Notes: generated by a model not told the origin, from the letters alone. 64,000 nt of DNA from Bradyrhizobium sp. SZCCT0153 (GCF_018129995.1 NZ_JAFCKS010000006.1:1-64000); one strand, 5' to 3'. Positions 50,749 to 60,792 are shown, numbered from the stretch's first letter. Program-made: numbers and translations.

Positions 50749-51603
50749 TCAGCCTTCGCTGCGTATATCGGCCAATTCATGCGCCATGGCAACAAAGCCG
50801 GAGATCGGAATGGTCTCCGCGCGCCGCGTCGCATCGACGCCGGCGGCTTGCGCAAGGCGTGCGGGATCGACGCCCAGAGACTTCAGGCTCTGGCGCAGCA
50901 TCTTGCGACGCTGGCCGAAGGCGGCAGCCGCGACCTGTTCGAGCAGTTTGCGATCGCAAGGCAGAGGCTTTTCGCGCGGCACCAGGCGCACGACCGAGGA
51001 GGTGACCTTCGGCGGCGGCACGAAGGCGGACGGCGAAATGTCGAACAGGATCTTGGTCTCGCAGCGCCAGTTGGCGAGCACGCCGAGCCGGCCATAGGCT
51101 TCATCGTCCTCGCGCGCGACGATGCGCTCGCCGACCTCGCGCTGGAACATCAGCACCATCGTCTCGTACCAGGGCGGCCATGGCTCGGTGGTGAGCCAGC
51201 CGATCAGGAGCTGGGTCGCGATGTTGTAGGGCAGGTTGGCGACGATTTTTGCTCTTTCGCCATCGAGCAGCGGACGCGGGTCGAAGGTCATGGCATCGCC
51301 ATGCACGATCTCGAGCCGGCCGGGATAGCGCACGGAAATATCCTGCAACGCCGGGATCGCGCGCTCGTCATGCTCGATCGCGATGACGCGCCTGGCGCCG
51401 AGCGCAAGCAGTGCGCGGGTCAGTCCGCCCGGGCCGGGGCCGATCTCGACGATGGTGGAGTCGTCCAGCGGCGCCGCCGCGCGCGCGATGCGCGCGGTGA
51501 GATTGAGGTCGAGCAGGAAATTCTGACCGAGCGATTTGCGGGCCGAAAGCGCGTGCTGGCGGATGACCTCGCGAAGCGGCGGGAGGTCGTCGATCGCGCT
51601 CAT
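50749..51603 (-). CDS. rsmA: 16S rRNA dimethyladenosine transferase
   Basis: 284 residues. Dimethylates the two adjacent adenosines near the 3' end of 16S rRNA. SAM motif I is VEIGPGPGGLTRALL, and the catalytic motif NLPYNIATQLLI (equivalent to the NLPY of KsgA) is present, with the C-terminal rRNA-binding domain. The ATG at 51603 overlaps the pdxA stop by 4 bp, showing translational coupling, as in the conserved pdxA-rsmA pair. Confidence 0.97.
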   Translation of the reverse strand: MSAIDDLPPLREVIRQHALSARKSLGQNFLLDLNLTARIARAAAPLDDSTIVEIGPGPGGLTRALLALGARRVIAIEHDERAIPALQDISVRYPGRLEIVHGDAMTFDPRPLLDGERAKIVANLPYNIATQLLIGWLTTEPWPPWYETMVLMFQREVGERIVAREDDEAYGRLGVLANWRCETKILFDISPSAFVPPPKVTSSVVRLVPREKPLPCDRKLLEQVAAAAFGQRRKMLRQSLKSLGVDPARLAQAAGVDATRRAETIPISGFVAMAHELADIRSEG

Positions 51604-52616
51604 CGGATTGTCGCAGCCGCCATGCGGCTCGCAAGCCTCAAGGCGGCGATCAGGCTCGCCGGGTTGGCCTTGCCTCTGCCGGCAATGTCGAAGGCGGTGC
51701 CGTGATCGGGCGAGGTGCGGATGAAGGGCAGGCCGAGCGTGACGTTGACCGCGTCGTCGAACGCCACCGTCTTGATCGGGATCAGCGCCTGGTCGTGGTA
51801 CATGCAGACGGCGCAATCATAGCTGTTTCGCGCGGCTTCGTGAAACATGGTGTCGGCAGGAAGCGGTCCCTTCGCCTCGATGCCGTCGCTGCGCAGCGCC
51901 TTGAGGGCCGGCGCGATCACGGTCTGCTCCTCGTGGCCGAGCGAGCCGTCCTCGCCTGCATGCGGGTTGAGGCCGGAGACCGCGATGCGCGGCCTATCGA
52001 TGCCGAAGCGGGATTTGAGCTCGGCTGCGACGATGCGCACGGTCGAGACGATCAGCTCGCTGGTCAGCTGGGCCAGCGCATCGCGCAAGGAGACGTGGAT
52101 GGTCACGGGCACCACGGCGAGCCGAGGCGACCACAGCATCATCACCGGCTGGGGCACGCGGCCGTGCTCAGCGGCGAGCTCGGCGAGGAATTCGGTGTGG
52201 CCGGGATGGCGGAAGCCAGCGCGATAGAGCACGCTCTTGGCGATCGGATTGGTGACGACGGCGCCGGCGCGGCCCTCGCGGACGTCGGTGACCGCCTGCC
52301 GGATCGAGGCGAGCGCGGAAGGGGCGCTGGATGCGTCGGGCTTGCCGGGCTCGGCCGTCGCGCGCGTGCCGGTCGCAACCACGGGCAGGGCCTCGGCGAA
52401 GGCAGCTTCGGCCTCGCCGGGGCTCACTTCGGCGATCCCGATGTCGGCTCCGAGCGCTTTCGCGCGGCGGGCGATCAGCGCAGGGTCACCGAGGAGATAG
52501 AAGGCGGGCAGGCCCAGTTCGCGGCGCCCGAGCCAGGCTGCGATGGTGATGTCGGGACCGATGCCGGCGGGCTCTCCCAGGGTCAGGGCGAGGGGCTTGG
52601 CAGGGGGCTTGGCCAT
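51600..52616 (-). CDS. pdxA: 4-hydroxythreonine-4-phosphate dehydrogenase
   Basis: 338 residues. Catalyses an oxidation-decarboxylation step in pyridoxal 5'-phosphate synthesis. It opens ALTLGEPAGIGPDI, with metal-binding His residues in GFRHPGHTEFLAELA, SGLNPHAGEDGSLG and CMYHDQALIPIK. The ATG at 52616 overlaps the surA stop by one base (TGATG); the gene overlaps rsmA by 4 bp. Membership of the surA-pdxA-rsmA series is conserved in proteobacteria. Confidence 0.97.
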   Translation of the reverse strand: MAKPPAKPLALTLGEPAGIGPDITIAAWLGRRELGLPAFYLLGDPALIARRAKALGADIGIAEVSPGEAEAAFAEALPVVATGTRATAEPGKPDASSAPSALASIRQAVTDVREGRAGAVVTNPIAKSVLYRAGFRHPGHTEFLAELAAEHGRVPQPVMMLWSPRLAVVPVTIHVSLRDALAQLTSELIVSTVRIVAAELKSRFGIDRPRIAVSGLNPHAGEDGSLGHEEQTVIAPALKALRSDGIEAKGPLPADTMFHEAARNSYDCAVCMYHDQALIPIKTVAFDDAVNVTLGLPFIRTSPDHGTAFDIAGRGKANPASLIAALRLASRMAAATIR

Positions 52617-53542
52617 CAGCGGTTGCGATATTCGATCATCGCCGCCTTGCGGAGGTCTTCGAGATAGGCCTTCTGGGTCTTCTCGTATTTCTCCTGATAC
52701 ATCTTGTCGCGAACCTCGCGCTTTTTCGGCGTGTCGATCGTGGTCGGCTTGCGCGAGCACAGCACCACCATCTCGATGCCCGACTTGGTCACCTCGGGCG
52801 CGGTCAGGTGGCCGATCGCCGTGTCGTCGAGCACCTTGCGCAGCGCCTCGGGCAGGTCCGCGGTGGTCTTGGTGACGGCATCGCGGATGGTGGCGTTGGG
52901 CGTCGAGCGGAACAGCGAATTGGCTTCCTCGCAGCTTCCGACGCGCGAGCGATATTGCTCGGCTTCCTTCATCCGTGTCTCCTGGAAGGCCGCAGACGAG
53001 CCGCGCGGCACGATCAGCACGATCGGCTGCATCTTGTATTCGGTGCCCTCGATCTGGAGCTTGTCGCCGGTCTGGGCCTGCACGGCCTCCGCGACGTCGC
53101 GCTCGCCGACCATCAGCTTCTCCTTGAAGCGGCCGCGCACGAGGCTGGTCCAGACCATCTCGGCCTTCATGCGCGCCTTCAATGTTTCAGGGCGAACGCC
53201 TTTAACATCGAGCGATTTGGTGAGCATCTCCGGCGAGATGCGCATGCGCTGCGCCATGTTCTCGTAGGATTGGTTGATGTCGGAGACCCCGGGATCGACG
53301 CCGTATTTCTTGCCCTCCTTCAACTTCACCTTCTCGTCGATAAGCTCGTTGATGACCACCTGCCGGGCGGGGGTCTTCTGCGTGGTCAGCTGGATGAGCT
53401 TGGCGCGCTGCTCGATGTCGAAATCGGTGATCGGATCGCCGTTGACCATGACGACGATGTTCTGCGCCCGCACCGGCGCGCCGAGCAGGAACAGGGCGGC
53501 GAGGACGAGGAGGAGGCGGAGGACAGGCAATGGAGTCGTCAT
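52616..53542 (-). CDS. surA: SurA-like periplasmic chaperone / peptidylprolyl isomerase
   Basis: 308 residues with signal peptide (LLVLAALFLLGAPVRAQ, cleaved near residue 27). The SurA N-terminal domain (IVVMVNGDPITDFDIEQRAK; QVVINELIDEKVKLKEGKK) is clear; a parvulin-like segment follows with reduced conservation. Shorter than the 428-residue E. coli SurA, it appears to have only one PPIase-like region. Assists outer-membrane protein folding, notably LptD, whose gene is immediately upstream by 70 bp. Confidence 0.9.
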   Translation of the reverse strand: MTTPLPVLRLLLVLAALFLLGAPVRAQNIVVMVNGDPITDFDIEQRAKLIQLTTQKTPARQVVINELIDEKVKLKEGKKYGVDPGVSDINQSYENMAQRMRISPEMLTKSLDVKGVRPETLKARMKAEMVWTSLVRGRFKEKLMVGERDVAEAVQAQTGDKLQIEGTEYKMQPIVLIVPRGSSAAFQETRMKEAEQYRSRVGSCEEANSLFRSTPNATIRDAVTKTTADLPEALRKVLDDTAIGHLTAPEVTKSGIEMVVLCSRKPTTIDTPKKREVRDKMYQEKYEKTQKAYLEDLRKAAMIEYRNR

Positions 53543-53612
53543 ATTTTTTTCGCTCGCATGTCAGCCGCGGTGAGCCTGCGATGGTGCAAACGCGGCCGTC
53601 ACTTCAAACCGT

Positions 53613-56102
53613 TCACTGGAAGCCGGAGGTCCCGGAACCGCTGGTCGCCGACGAGGTCGCCAGCGTGCGCAGGCCGATCTGGAACATGAACGCGTGGCTC
53701 AGCACGGGCGGCGTCGAGCCCGCGGAATAGCTATACGAAGTTACATAGTTCGCCGCCAGCACGAAGCAATCGTCGACATAGCCGGCGCCGAGCACATACT
53801 GGTTGATCTTGTTGGCTTCCAGGTCCCAACGCGCCGAGCCCGTCACCACCCAATTGGTCGCGACCTTGATCGAGCCCGAGGTCAGGATGCCCTCGCGGCG
53901 CGTCAGATAGCCGAGTTCCGGTTGCGGCGCGTAATTGCCGTAGATCATCGCGACCGACCAGCGATCGAAGTTGGCGCGGCCCTCCGCCTCGAAGCGCTGG
54001 ACGTTCCAGGTCTGCTCGTCCATGCGAGAGCGAACGCTGAACGTATAGGTGCGGTTGGGCGAGTAGCTGGCGCTCGCGACGTAATCGGAACGCGGCTTGT
54101 CGAGGCCGGAATCCAGGCCGGTGTTGATGGAGTCCTGGACCGCGTAGGAGTTCATGCCGAACAGCTGGTAGGACTGTCCGAACAGCACCTTGACGGCGCC
54201 TCCCTTGTCGAACTGCGTGGTGGACTGCACGCCGACATTGGCGCGGCCGCCGCCCTCGACGCGGTCGTAGCCGGAGAACTTGTCGACGCTGAACAGGTTC
54301 GAGGCGTCGAACACCATGCTCTGGGCGTCCTCGTTGGGGAACTTGCCGGCATAGGTCTCGTTCGGCCGGATGATGACCTGCGCGATCGGCTCGATGGTGG
54401 TCGAGCCCCAGGGCTGAACGTTGATGAAGGGGTAGCGGTATTCGAGGCCCACGGTCGGCATCAGGCGGAACGCCTGGGTGTCGCCGACGGGAAGGTAGTT
54501 CGACACGCCCGGCTGGTTCGAGATCGACGAGTTGATCGCATCGGCGCGAAGGATGGCGAACGGCGTCCAGATTTCACCGAACGGATCGGTGTAGGACTTG
54601 CGCCACTGCGCTTCGGCCGTCAGGCGGGTGTAGGTGCCGGGAAAGCCGCGCAGCAGGCACTGCGAGGGCGTGCGCGCGAGCGGGTCGGCCGACGTCGTCG
54701 TGCACAGGCTGCTGGTGTTGGCGAGCGTCGTGATCGGATCGAACACCGCGTCATTGCGCGACAGGTTCACGAAATTGGTCTTGTAGCTGAACTCGCCGCC
54801 GAACACTGGATAGTTGAGCACGTTCGAGTAGTCGATCACGGGGTAGACGACCGGCACCTGGCCCTGGTTGCCCGAGAAGCTCAGCCAGTACATCGTGCGC
54901 GCGTCGAAGAAGCTGCGATTGCCGACGCCGGTCAGATAGAGCTGCGAGATCGCGTCCGTCGGCAGGTTCAGGAACGATCCGAGCGGATCGCGGTACGCCG
55001 CCAGGCGGTAATCGGACATGAAATAGTAGTCGGAGAGCAGGACGCCGTCCCAGCCCCAGACCCATTTGTCGTTGAGCGCGAACTGTCCCTTGGTCTCGAC
55101 GCCGCCGCGGAACTGGCGGTCGCCGGGCTGCCCTGCGAACTGGTCGCGGTCGAGCTGGTCGATGCCGTAGACGCGGATCTGATAGGCGCCGTCCATCAGG
55201 CGCTGGCGGAACTCGGCCTGGAACAGCACGCCCTGCTTGGACGTGATGCGCGGGTTGAAGGTCGCGTCCATGTCGGGCGCGATCGCCCAGTAGAACGGGA
55301 TTTCGACGCCGTAGCCGAACGGGGTGTACGACGTGAAGCCCGGCATCAGGAAGCCGGTCTTGCGCTTCACCGTCGGGTCGGGCGTCGAGAAATAGGGCAT
55401 GTAGGCGAGCGGCACGCCGAAGAATTCGATCTGCGCCGTCTCGAAATACAGCATCTTCTCCTGCTGGTCGTGGATGATGCGCGCACCCTTGACCTGCCAC
55501 AGCGGCGGCTTCTTCGGGTCGTCCTTGCACGGCGCGCAGGCCGTGTAGACGCCGTTCTCGAACACCGTGTAGTTGCCGCTGGAGCGGTCGGCGCGGCTCG
55601 CGGCCATGCGGGTCTGGTCGGCGGTGTCCACGCGCAGCGAATCGACGAAACCGTCGCGGTAGTCGTCGGACAGATCCATGATCTCGGCATAGGTGATCTT
55701 GCCGTCGGCATCCGTCATGCGGATGTTGCCCTCGGCATGGAGCCGCTTGGTCTTCTGGTCGTAGACGACCCGATCCGCCTCGACGCTGGTGCCGTTGTAG
55801 AACAGCTGGACGTTGCCGACCGCGGAGACGCGCGAATTGTTGTAGTCGTAGTCGACCTCGGTCGCCTGGACCAGCATCTGGTTGTCGTTGGCGACCTTTG
55901 GCGGCTTCGGACGCGGCGGCAGCGGATTATAGCTGAACTGGGCGGAGGCGGGCGCCACGGCGGCGACGTCGATCAGCCCGCCGAGCGAGGCGGCCGTGAC
56001 GACGGCGAGCAGGAGCCTGCGGATGGACAAGCCGCGCCCGTTCGCGCGCACCACGATGCGCTGCGTCAAACGAGACACGAGCCTTCGGTGGACGGCCGTC
56101 AC
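53613..56102 (-). CDS. lptD: LPS-assembly outer-membrane protein LptD
   Basis: 829 residues from GTG 56102. A signal sequence (ending APASAQF) leads to an N-terminal OstA jelly-roll domain (MLVQATEVDYDYNNSRVSAVGN, KRLHAEGNIRMTDADGK). A large 26-strand barrel follows (PYFSTPDPTVKRKTGFLMP is a hallmark), ending in a C-terminal aromatic/Gln. Cysteines occur as CAPC near residue 190 and later DDCFV, consistent with disulfide linkage. Inserts lipopolysaccharide in the outer leaflet. The start overlaps the lptG stop by one base. Confidence 0.96.
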   Translation of the reverse strand: MTAVHRRLVSRLTQRIVVRANGRGLSIRRLLLAVVTAASLGGLIDVAAVAPASAQFSYNPLPPRPKPPKVANDNQMLVQATEVDYDYNNSRVSAVGNVQLFYNGTSVEADRVVYDQKTKRLHAEGNIRMTDADGKITYAEIMDLSDDYRDGFVDSLRVDTADQTRMAASRADRSSGNYTVFENGVYTACAPCKDDPKKPPLWQVKGARIIHDQQEKMLYFETAQIEFFGVPLAYMPYFSTPDPTVKRKTGFLMPGFTSYTPFGYGVEIPFYWAIAPDMDATFNPRITSKQGVLFQAEFRQRLMDGAYQIRVYGIDQLDRDQFAGQPGDRQFRGGVETKGQFALNDKWVWGWDGVLLSDYYFMSDYRLAAYRDPLGSFLNLPTDAISQLYLTGVGNRSFFDARTMYWLSFSGNQGQVPVVYPVIDYSNVLNYPVFGGEFSYKTNFVNLSRNDAVFDPITTLANTSSLCTTTSADPLARTPSQCLLRGFPGTYTRLTAEAQWRKSYTDPFGEIWTPFAILRADAINSSISNQPGVSNYLPVGDTQAFRLMPTVGLEYRYPFINVQPWGSTTIEPIAQVIIRPNETYAGKFPNEDAQSMVFDASNLFSVDKFSGYDRVEGGGRANVGVQSTTQFDKGGAVKVLFGQSYQLFGMNSYAVQDSINTGLDSGLDKPRSDYVASASYSPNRTYTFSVRSRMDEQTWNVQRFEAEGRANFDRWSVAMIYGNYAPQPELGYLTRREGILTSGSIKVATNWVVTGSARWDLEANKINQYVLGAGYVDDCFVLAANYVTSYSYSAGSTPPVLSHAFMFQIGLRTLATSSATSGSGTSGFQ

Positions 56103-57199
56103 TATCCGTCCTCCTGATAGAGCAAGGCCAAAAAGCCGGTGAGGCCGCCCACCACCACGGGCAACCACGCCGCAGCGATCGGATGCATCAACTCAGCCTT
56201 GCTCAAATCTTCAGTCACTTTCGACAGAACGTAGAGCAGAAAGCCTGCGCCCACGCCACTCAAAACCATCTTCTGCACGCCGCCCATCCGGAAGAAGCGC
56301 AACGACACGGAGGCCGCGAGCATCACCATGGCCGCAAGCAAAAACGGCTGCGCCAGCAGCTTCTGATACTGGAGTCGGTATCCGGCTGTCGCGAAGCCCG
56401 AGCTTTCGGAGGAGCGGATGTAGCCCGGTAGTTGCCAAAAGGACACAGTCTCGGGGGTGGAAAAGCTGTTGCGGACCTGCGCCTCGGTCAGTGTCGTCGG
56501 AATCGCCAAAACGGCCTGCTCGGTCGGCGCCGCGTTGAGCGAGAAGCGACGGACGTCCCTGAATATCCATTGTCCGGTTTCGAGTTCCGCCTCGCGCGCC
56601 TCGACGCGTTCCTTGAAGTGCTGCTCTGTGTCGAACCGAAACAGCGTGAGCCCGGTGAGCCGGATACCCTGCTGCTCGCTGCGCGCCGCATTGATGATCG
56701 TCTGGCCGTCGCTGGTGACCTGATTGAGCCAGAAGCCGGAGGCATCCTGGATGCCGCCGCCGGGCGCCGAGCCGAACAGCTCGGCCTCCATGCGCTTGGA
56801 GAGCTCGCGCAGATTGGCCGACAACGGATTGTAGGCGACGGTGGCGATCACCCCGATCAGCAGCGCGCTGCCGAGCGCAGGCGAGATGAACTGCCAGGCC
56901 GAGATGCCGGCGGCGCGCGCCACCACCAGCTCGAGCCGGCGGGAGAGGGCGAGATAGCAGGTCATGGCGCCGATCAGCATGCAGAACGGCGTCAACTTCT
57001 CCAGAAGCTGCGGCACCCGGAACAGCGAGGTCTCGGCCACCATGATCGCCGAGGCGGAAACCAGCCCCGAGGTCTTGCGCACCATCTCGATGTAGTCGAC
57101 CAGCACCAGCAGCAGGAAAATGCCGGCGAACACGCCCAGCGCCGCGACCACGAAGCGGCCGGCGAAATAGCGCCCGAGTGTGTTGGTGAGCATGCTCAT
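56102..57199 (-). CDS. lptG: LPS export ABC transporter permease LptG
   Basis: 365-residue inner-membrane permease with six predicted spans and a large periplasmic jelly-roll domain between spans 3 and 4. MSMLTNTLGRYFAGRFVV, the DYIEMVRKTSG loop and CYLALSRRLELVVARAAGIS are typical. ATG 57199 overlaps the lptF stop by 4 bp, and the stop abuts lptD, so the export genes are co-translated. Works with LptF and the ATPase LptB encoded elsewhere. Confidence 0.96.
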   Translation of the reverse strand: MSMLTNTLGRYFAGRFVVAALGVFAGIFLLLVLVDYIEMVRKTSGLVSASAIMVAETSLFRVPQLLEKLTPFCMLIGAMTCYLALSRRLELVVARAAGISAWQFISPALGSALLIGVIATVAYNPLSANLRELSKRMEAELFGSAPGGGIQDASGFWLNQVTSDGQTIINAARSEQQGIRLTGLTLFRFDTEQHFKERVEAREAELETGQWIFRDVRRFSLNAAPTEQAVLAIPTTLTEAQVRNSFSTPETVSFWQLPGYIRSSESSGFATAGYRLQYQKLLAQPFLLAAMVMLAASVSLRFFRMGGVQKMVLSGVGAGFLLYVLSKVTEDLSKAELMHPIAAAWLPVVVGGLTGFLALLYQEDG

Positions 57200-58365
57200 G
57201 CGATGGCCGGCCGTCCGAACAGCCGCGCGATGCGCGCGTTCGACCTGTTGATGGCCTCCATGAGGCGGGGAGGCGGTTCGACCACGATGCCGCCGATGAT
57301 CATCCACAGCCCGACGCCGATGGAGCCCAGCACCATCGCGTATTGAACCAGCACGGCGCCCGGCGACTTCACCGCCATTACCGAGCAGGCGAAGCCTGCC
57401 ATGCGCAGGCCGAACACGGCGATCACTGAACCGCCGATCGAGAAGTTGCGGCTCTGGCGGGTGGTGCGCGGCGCGCCTAGGAAGGCGAAGGTCAGCACCG
57501 CGAAGGCGAAGGGATAGATCGGCGCCAGCAGGCTGTCATGCAGCGCCGAGCGGAACTGCCCCGGGATCTGCTTGTAGACCGGATCGTCCTCGGACGGCGA
57601 GAACAGCTCCCAGAGGTAACGCTCGCGGATGCCGAGCGTGACGTCGCGGCCCTGGCCCGAGAACTTCGACATGTCGAAGCCGTAGCGGTCGAACGCCACC
57701 AGCGCGGGATCGCGCTTGCCCGCTTCGAAGCGCTGCAGGTTGCCGGTCTCCAGCACCAGGAAAGATCCGGTCTCGTTCTTCACGACTTCGCCGTGCTCGG
57801 CGACGATCGAGACGCGCTCGTTCGGATCGCGGCGGTCGTCGATGAAGATGCCGGCGAGGATGCCGCCGGGCTGGCGTTCGCGAATCCGGATCGTCAGGTT
57901 CTTGTCGAGCTGGGCGAAGCGGCCGGGCTGGAGGATGTTGGTGAGCACGTCGGCGGTGATCTCGGCGTCCCACTGCTTGATCCGTCGCATGCCGTCGGGG
58001 GCGAGATAGGCCGCGATGAAGGCGACCAGCAGCGCCACAACGCAGGTGGCGTAGAAGAATGGATAGAACAGCCGGAACGGCGAGAAGCCGGCCGCATTCA
58101 TCACGATGATCTCGGAATCGGTCGCGAGCTTGTTCAGCGTGTGCGAGACCGCGATCATCAGCGCGATCGGCGAGATGATCAGGACCAGGGCCGGCACGAC
58201 GAGGCTGGTGATGCCGAGGAAGGTGAGGATGGTCTGCCCCTGGCTCGTCATCAGGTCGATGCCGCGCAACGCCTGCGTAATCCAGATCACGCCCGTGAGG
58301 CTGACCAGGACCAGCGCAAACGACGCGAGCGTCGTGCGGAATATATACCTATCGATCGACCCCAT
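57196..58365 (-). CDS. lptF: LPS export ABC transporter permease LptF
   Basis: 389 residues with the same six-span plus periplasmic domain architecture as LptG. Features are MGSIDRYIFRTTLASFALVL, the PIALMIAVSHTLNKLATDSEIIVMNAAG coupling-helix region, and the C-terminal YPFAFAVLTFAFLGAPRTTRQ. ATG 58365 is chosen because the longer frame extends into the intergenic region. First gene of lptF-lptG-lptD-surA-pdxA-rsmA; divergent from pepA. Confidence 0.96.
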   Translation of the reverse strand: MGSIDRYIFRTTLASFALVLVSLTGVIWITQALRGIDLMTSQGQTILTFLGITSLVVPALVLIISPIALMIAVSHTLNKLATDSEIIVMNAAGFSPFRLFYPFFYATCVVALLVAFIAAYLAPDGMRRIKQWDAEITADVLTNILQPGRFAQLDKNLTIRIRERQPGGILAGIFIDDRRDPNERVSIVAEHGEVVKNETGSFLVLETGNLQRFEAGKRDPALVAFDRYGFDMSKFSGQGRDVTLGIRERYLWELFSPSEDDPVYKQIPGQFRSALHDSLLAPIYPFAFAVLTFAFLGAPRTTRQSRNFSIGGSVIAVFGLRMAGFACSVMAVKSPGAVLVQYAMVLGSIGVGLWMIIGGIVVEPPPRLMEAINRSNARIARLFGRPAIA

Positions 58366-58706
58366 GCGCGACCGTACGATTCCCACCAAGTCCCCGATGC
58401 CGGCCGGCATTCCGGCTGTCCAACCAATCCCCGATCAGGAGATCCCCAAGGTCGGCCAGCCATCTCTTCCGACAGCTCACTCTCTCACTACCATCCCTTT
58501 GATCCGTCAACAAAATGGCTGCCCCGTGGCACCCTCAATATAAGGTTAATATTTCCCTCGTTGTGGCCGCTCGGCCACGCCGGGCGCTTGGCATCTGCCG
58601 CGCCGGTGGCCCATAGTGGGGAAAGTCCAGTGAATCGCCGTTCAGCTCCGGCCCGTGGCCGGGACCGCCGAACGACGGAAAGCCCGGTGTTTTGAAGGAG
58701 TTACAC
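58366..58706. other. 341-bp divergent region between lptF and pepA
   Basis: Holds the promoters for both directions. An AT-rich patch AATATAAGGTTAATATTT (58536-58553) contains candidate -10 elements, and a GTGGCCG-CT-CGGCCAC palindrome (58563-58578) follows. No confident hexamer pair and no ORF were identified. Confidence 0.5.
58563..58578. promoter_or_regulatory. Palindrome in the lptF-pepA divergent region
   Basis: Perfect 7-bp arms GTGGCCG / CGGCCAC around CT, ten bases after an AT-rich candidate promoter patch. Could be an operator or an RNA hairpin in the pepA leader. Confidence 0.35.
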
Positions 58707-60206
58707 ATGTCCGATGCCATCAAGGTCGGCTTTGTCCCGTTGTCCGCTGCCGCCCGTGGCATCCTCGTCGTGTTCTGCGACGACAGTCTGAAGCTCGGCC
58801 CGGCGACCGCCAAGGCGCTCGGCGGGGCCACCGACCTCGTGAAGCGGGCGGCCTCCGCGGCCGCCTTCAAAGGCAAAAGCGGGGCTGCGCTGGACATCCT
58901 GGCGCCGGAGGGGGTGAAGGCCACCCGGCTGATCGTGGTCGGCGCCGGCAAGGCGGCCGGCCTGAAGGCGAATGACTTCCTCAAGTTCGGCGGCGTGGCG
59001 GCAAGCAAGCTTTCCGCCGGCGCCACGGCCATGACCATCATGGCGGAACTGCCCGACGGCGCCATGACCAGCGAGCAGGCGGTCGCGATCGCCGCAGGCC
59101 TGCGGCTGCGCACCTACAAGTTCGATCGCTACAAGACCAGGAAGAAGGACGGCGAGGAGGGCGGCTTGCGCGCCGACGTCTCGCTTGCGGTCGGCGATGT
59201 CGCCGCGGCCAAGAAGGCGTTCGCCTCGGCCGGCCACGTCGTCGACGGCGTGATCATCGCGCGCGACCTCGTCAACGAGCCGCCGAACGTGCTTTTTCCT
59301 GAAGAATTCGCGCGCCGCGCCAGTCAGCTCCGCAAGCTCGGCGTCAAGGTCGAGGTGCTCGACGTCAAGGCGATGGACAAGCTCGGCATGGGCGCGCTGC
59401 TCGGCGTCGGTCAGGGCTCGGCGCGGCCGAGCCGCACCGTGATCATGCGCTGGGACGGCGGCAAGAAAGGCGAGGCGCCGGTCAGCTTCGTCGGCAAGGG
59501 CGTCTGCTTCGACACCGGCGGCATCTCGATCAAGCCGGCCGGCAGCATGGAGGACATGAAGGGCGACATGGGAGGCGCTGCCTGCGTCGTCGGCCTGATG
59601 CATGCGCTCGCGGCGCGCAAGGCCAAGGCCAACGTGGTCGGCGCCATCGGCCTCGTCGAGAACATGCCCGACGGCAATGCGCAGCGCCCGGGCGACATCG
59701 TCACCTCGATGTCGGGGCAGACCATCGAGATCATCAACACCGACGCGGAAGGCCGCCTCGTGCTGGCCGACGTGCTCTGGTACGTCGCCAAGAAGGTGAA
59801 GCCGAAATTCATGGTGGATCTGGCGACCCTGACCGGCGCGATCGTGGTCGCGCTCGGCACCGAGCATGCCGGCATGTTCTCCAACAATGACGAGCTCGCC
59901 GACCGGCTGCTGACGGCCGGCATCGAGAGCGGCGAGAAGGTCTGGCGCCTGCCGCTCGGCCCCGAATACGACAAGCTGATCGATTCTCAGTTCGCCGACA
60001 TGAAGAACACCGGCGGCCGTCACGGCGGCTCGATCACCGCGGCGCAGTTCCTGCAGCGTTTCGTCGACGGCACGCCGTGGGCCCATCTCGACATCGCCGG
60101 CACCGCCATGGGCGCGCCGAAGACCGACATCAACCAGAGCTGGGGAAGCGGCTACGGCGTCCGCCTGCTGGACCGTCTGGTGGCAGATCATTACGAGCGC
60201 AAATGA
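58707..60206 (+). CDS. pepA: Leucyl aminopeptidase (M17)
   Basis: 499 residues. Di-metal aminopeptidase of the cytoplasm. The M17 catalytic block includes VGKGVCFDTGGISIKPA, MKGDMGGAA and the signature NTDAEGRLVLADVL, all complete. The ATG at 58707 has GAAGGAG eight bases upstream; an earlier in-frame start at 58692 is less likely. It precedes holC by 6 bp, an order conserved in proteobacteria (E. coli lptF/G-pepA-holC neighbourhood). Confidence 0.96.
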   Translation: MSDAIKVGFVPLSAAARGILVVFCDDSLKLGPATAKALGGATDLVKRAASAAAFKGKSGAALDILAPEGVKATRLIVVGAGKAAGLKANDFLKFGGVAASKLSAGATAMTIMAELPDGAMTSEQAVAIAAGLRLRTYKFDRYKTRKKDGEEGGLRADVSLAVGDVAAAKKAFASAGHVVDGVIIARDLVNEPPNVLFPEEFARRASQLRKLGVKVEVLDVKAMDKLGMGALLGVGQGSARPSRTVIMRWDGGKKGEAPVSFVGKGVCFDTGGISIKPAGSMEDMKGDMGGAACVVGLMHALAARKAKANVVGAIGLVENMPDGNAQRPGDIVTSMSGQTIEIINTDAEGRLVLADVLWYVAKKVKPKFMVDLATLTGAIVVALGTEHAGMFSNNDELADRLLTAGIESGEKVWRLPLGPEYDKLIDSQFADMKNTGGRHGGSITAAQFLQRFVDGTPWAHLDIAGTAMGAPKTDINQSWGSGYGVRLLDRLVADHYERK

Positions 60207-60212
60207 CCCAAG

Positions 60213-60665
60213 ATGACTGAAGTGCTGTTCTACCATCTGCAAAACATGACGGTGGAGAACGTGTTGCCGCCGCTTCTCGAGAAATCGCTCGAGCGCGGCT
60301 GGCGCGTCGTGGTGCAGTCGACTTCGCCCGAGCGCGCCGATGCGCTCGACGCTCACTTGTGGACCTATCGCGACGATTCCTTCCTGCCGCACGCGACATG
60401 GCGCGTGAACGACGCCGCCGATCAGCCGATCGTGCTGGCGATCGAGGAGGACAATCCGAACGGCGCCAATGTCCGCTTCCTGATCGACAATGCCGCGCTG
60501 CCGCAGGACGGGCAGGGCTATGAGCGCATGGTTCTGCTGTTCAACGGCGACGATCCCGACGCGCTTGCGTTCGCCCGCAGCGCCTGGACGGATTGCAAGG
60601 CGAAGGGATTTGATGTCACCTATTGGCAGGCCGACGAGCGGGGCCGGTGGCAGCGTCGGAATTAG
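60213..60665 (+). CDS. holC: DNA polymerase III chi subunit
   Basis: 150 residues. It begins MTEVLFYHLQNMTVENVLPPLLEKSLERGWR, with LWTYRDDSFLPHATWRVND, a strongly conserved HolC segment. Chi links the clamp loader to SSB at the replication fork. It starts 6 bp after pepA, and its C-terminus FDVTYWQADERGRWQ is typical. Co-transcription with pepA is expected. Confidence 0.95.
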   Translation: MTEVLFYHLQNMTVENVLPPLLEKSLERGWRVVVQSTSPERADALDAHLWTYRDDSFLPHATWRVNDAADQPIVLAIEEDNPNGANVRFLIDNAALPQDGQGYERMVLLFNGDDPDALAFARSAWTDCKAKGFDVTYWQADERGRWQRRN

Positions 60666-60792
60666 CGGCCGATCGCAATTAATGATAATTTGCACTTTTC
60701 GGGCGATGATGGTTTCGGTCACCTTCGTGCCGCAAAGTGATGTTGGGACAATCGCTTAAGGCTGGTCCTTCACGCGGGGAATTTGGTTTATC

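Noticed and set aside
53694..56117. 807-codon open frame opposite lptD
   Set aside because: Shadow of lptD: composition is Arg/Gly/Val-rich without domains, while the - strand frame has all LptD features.
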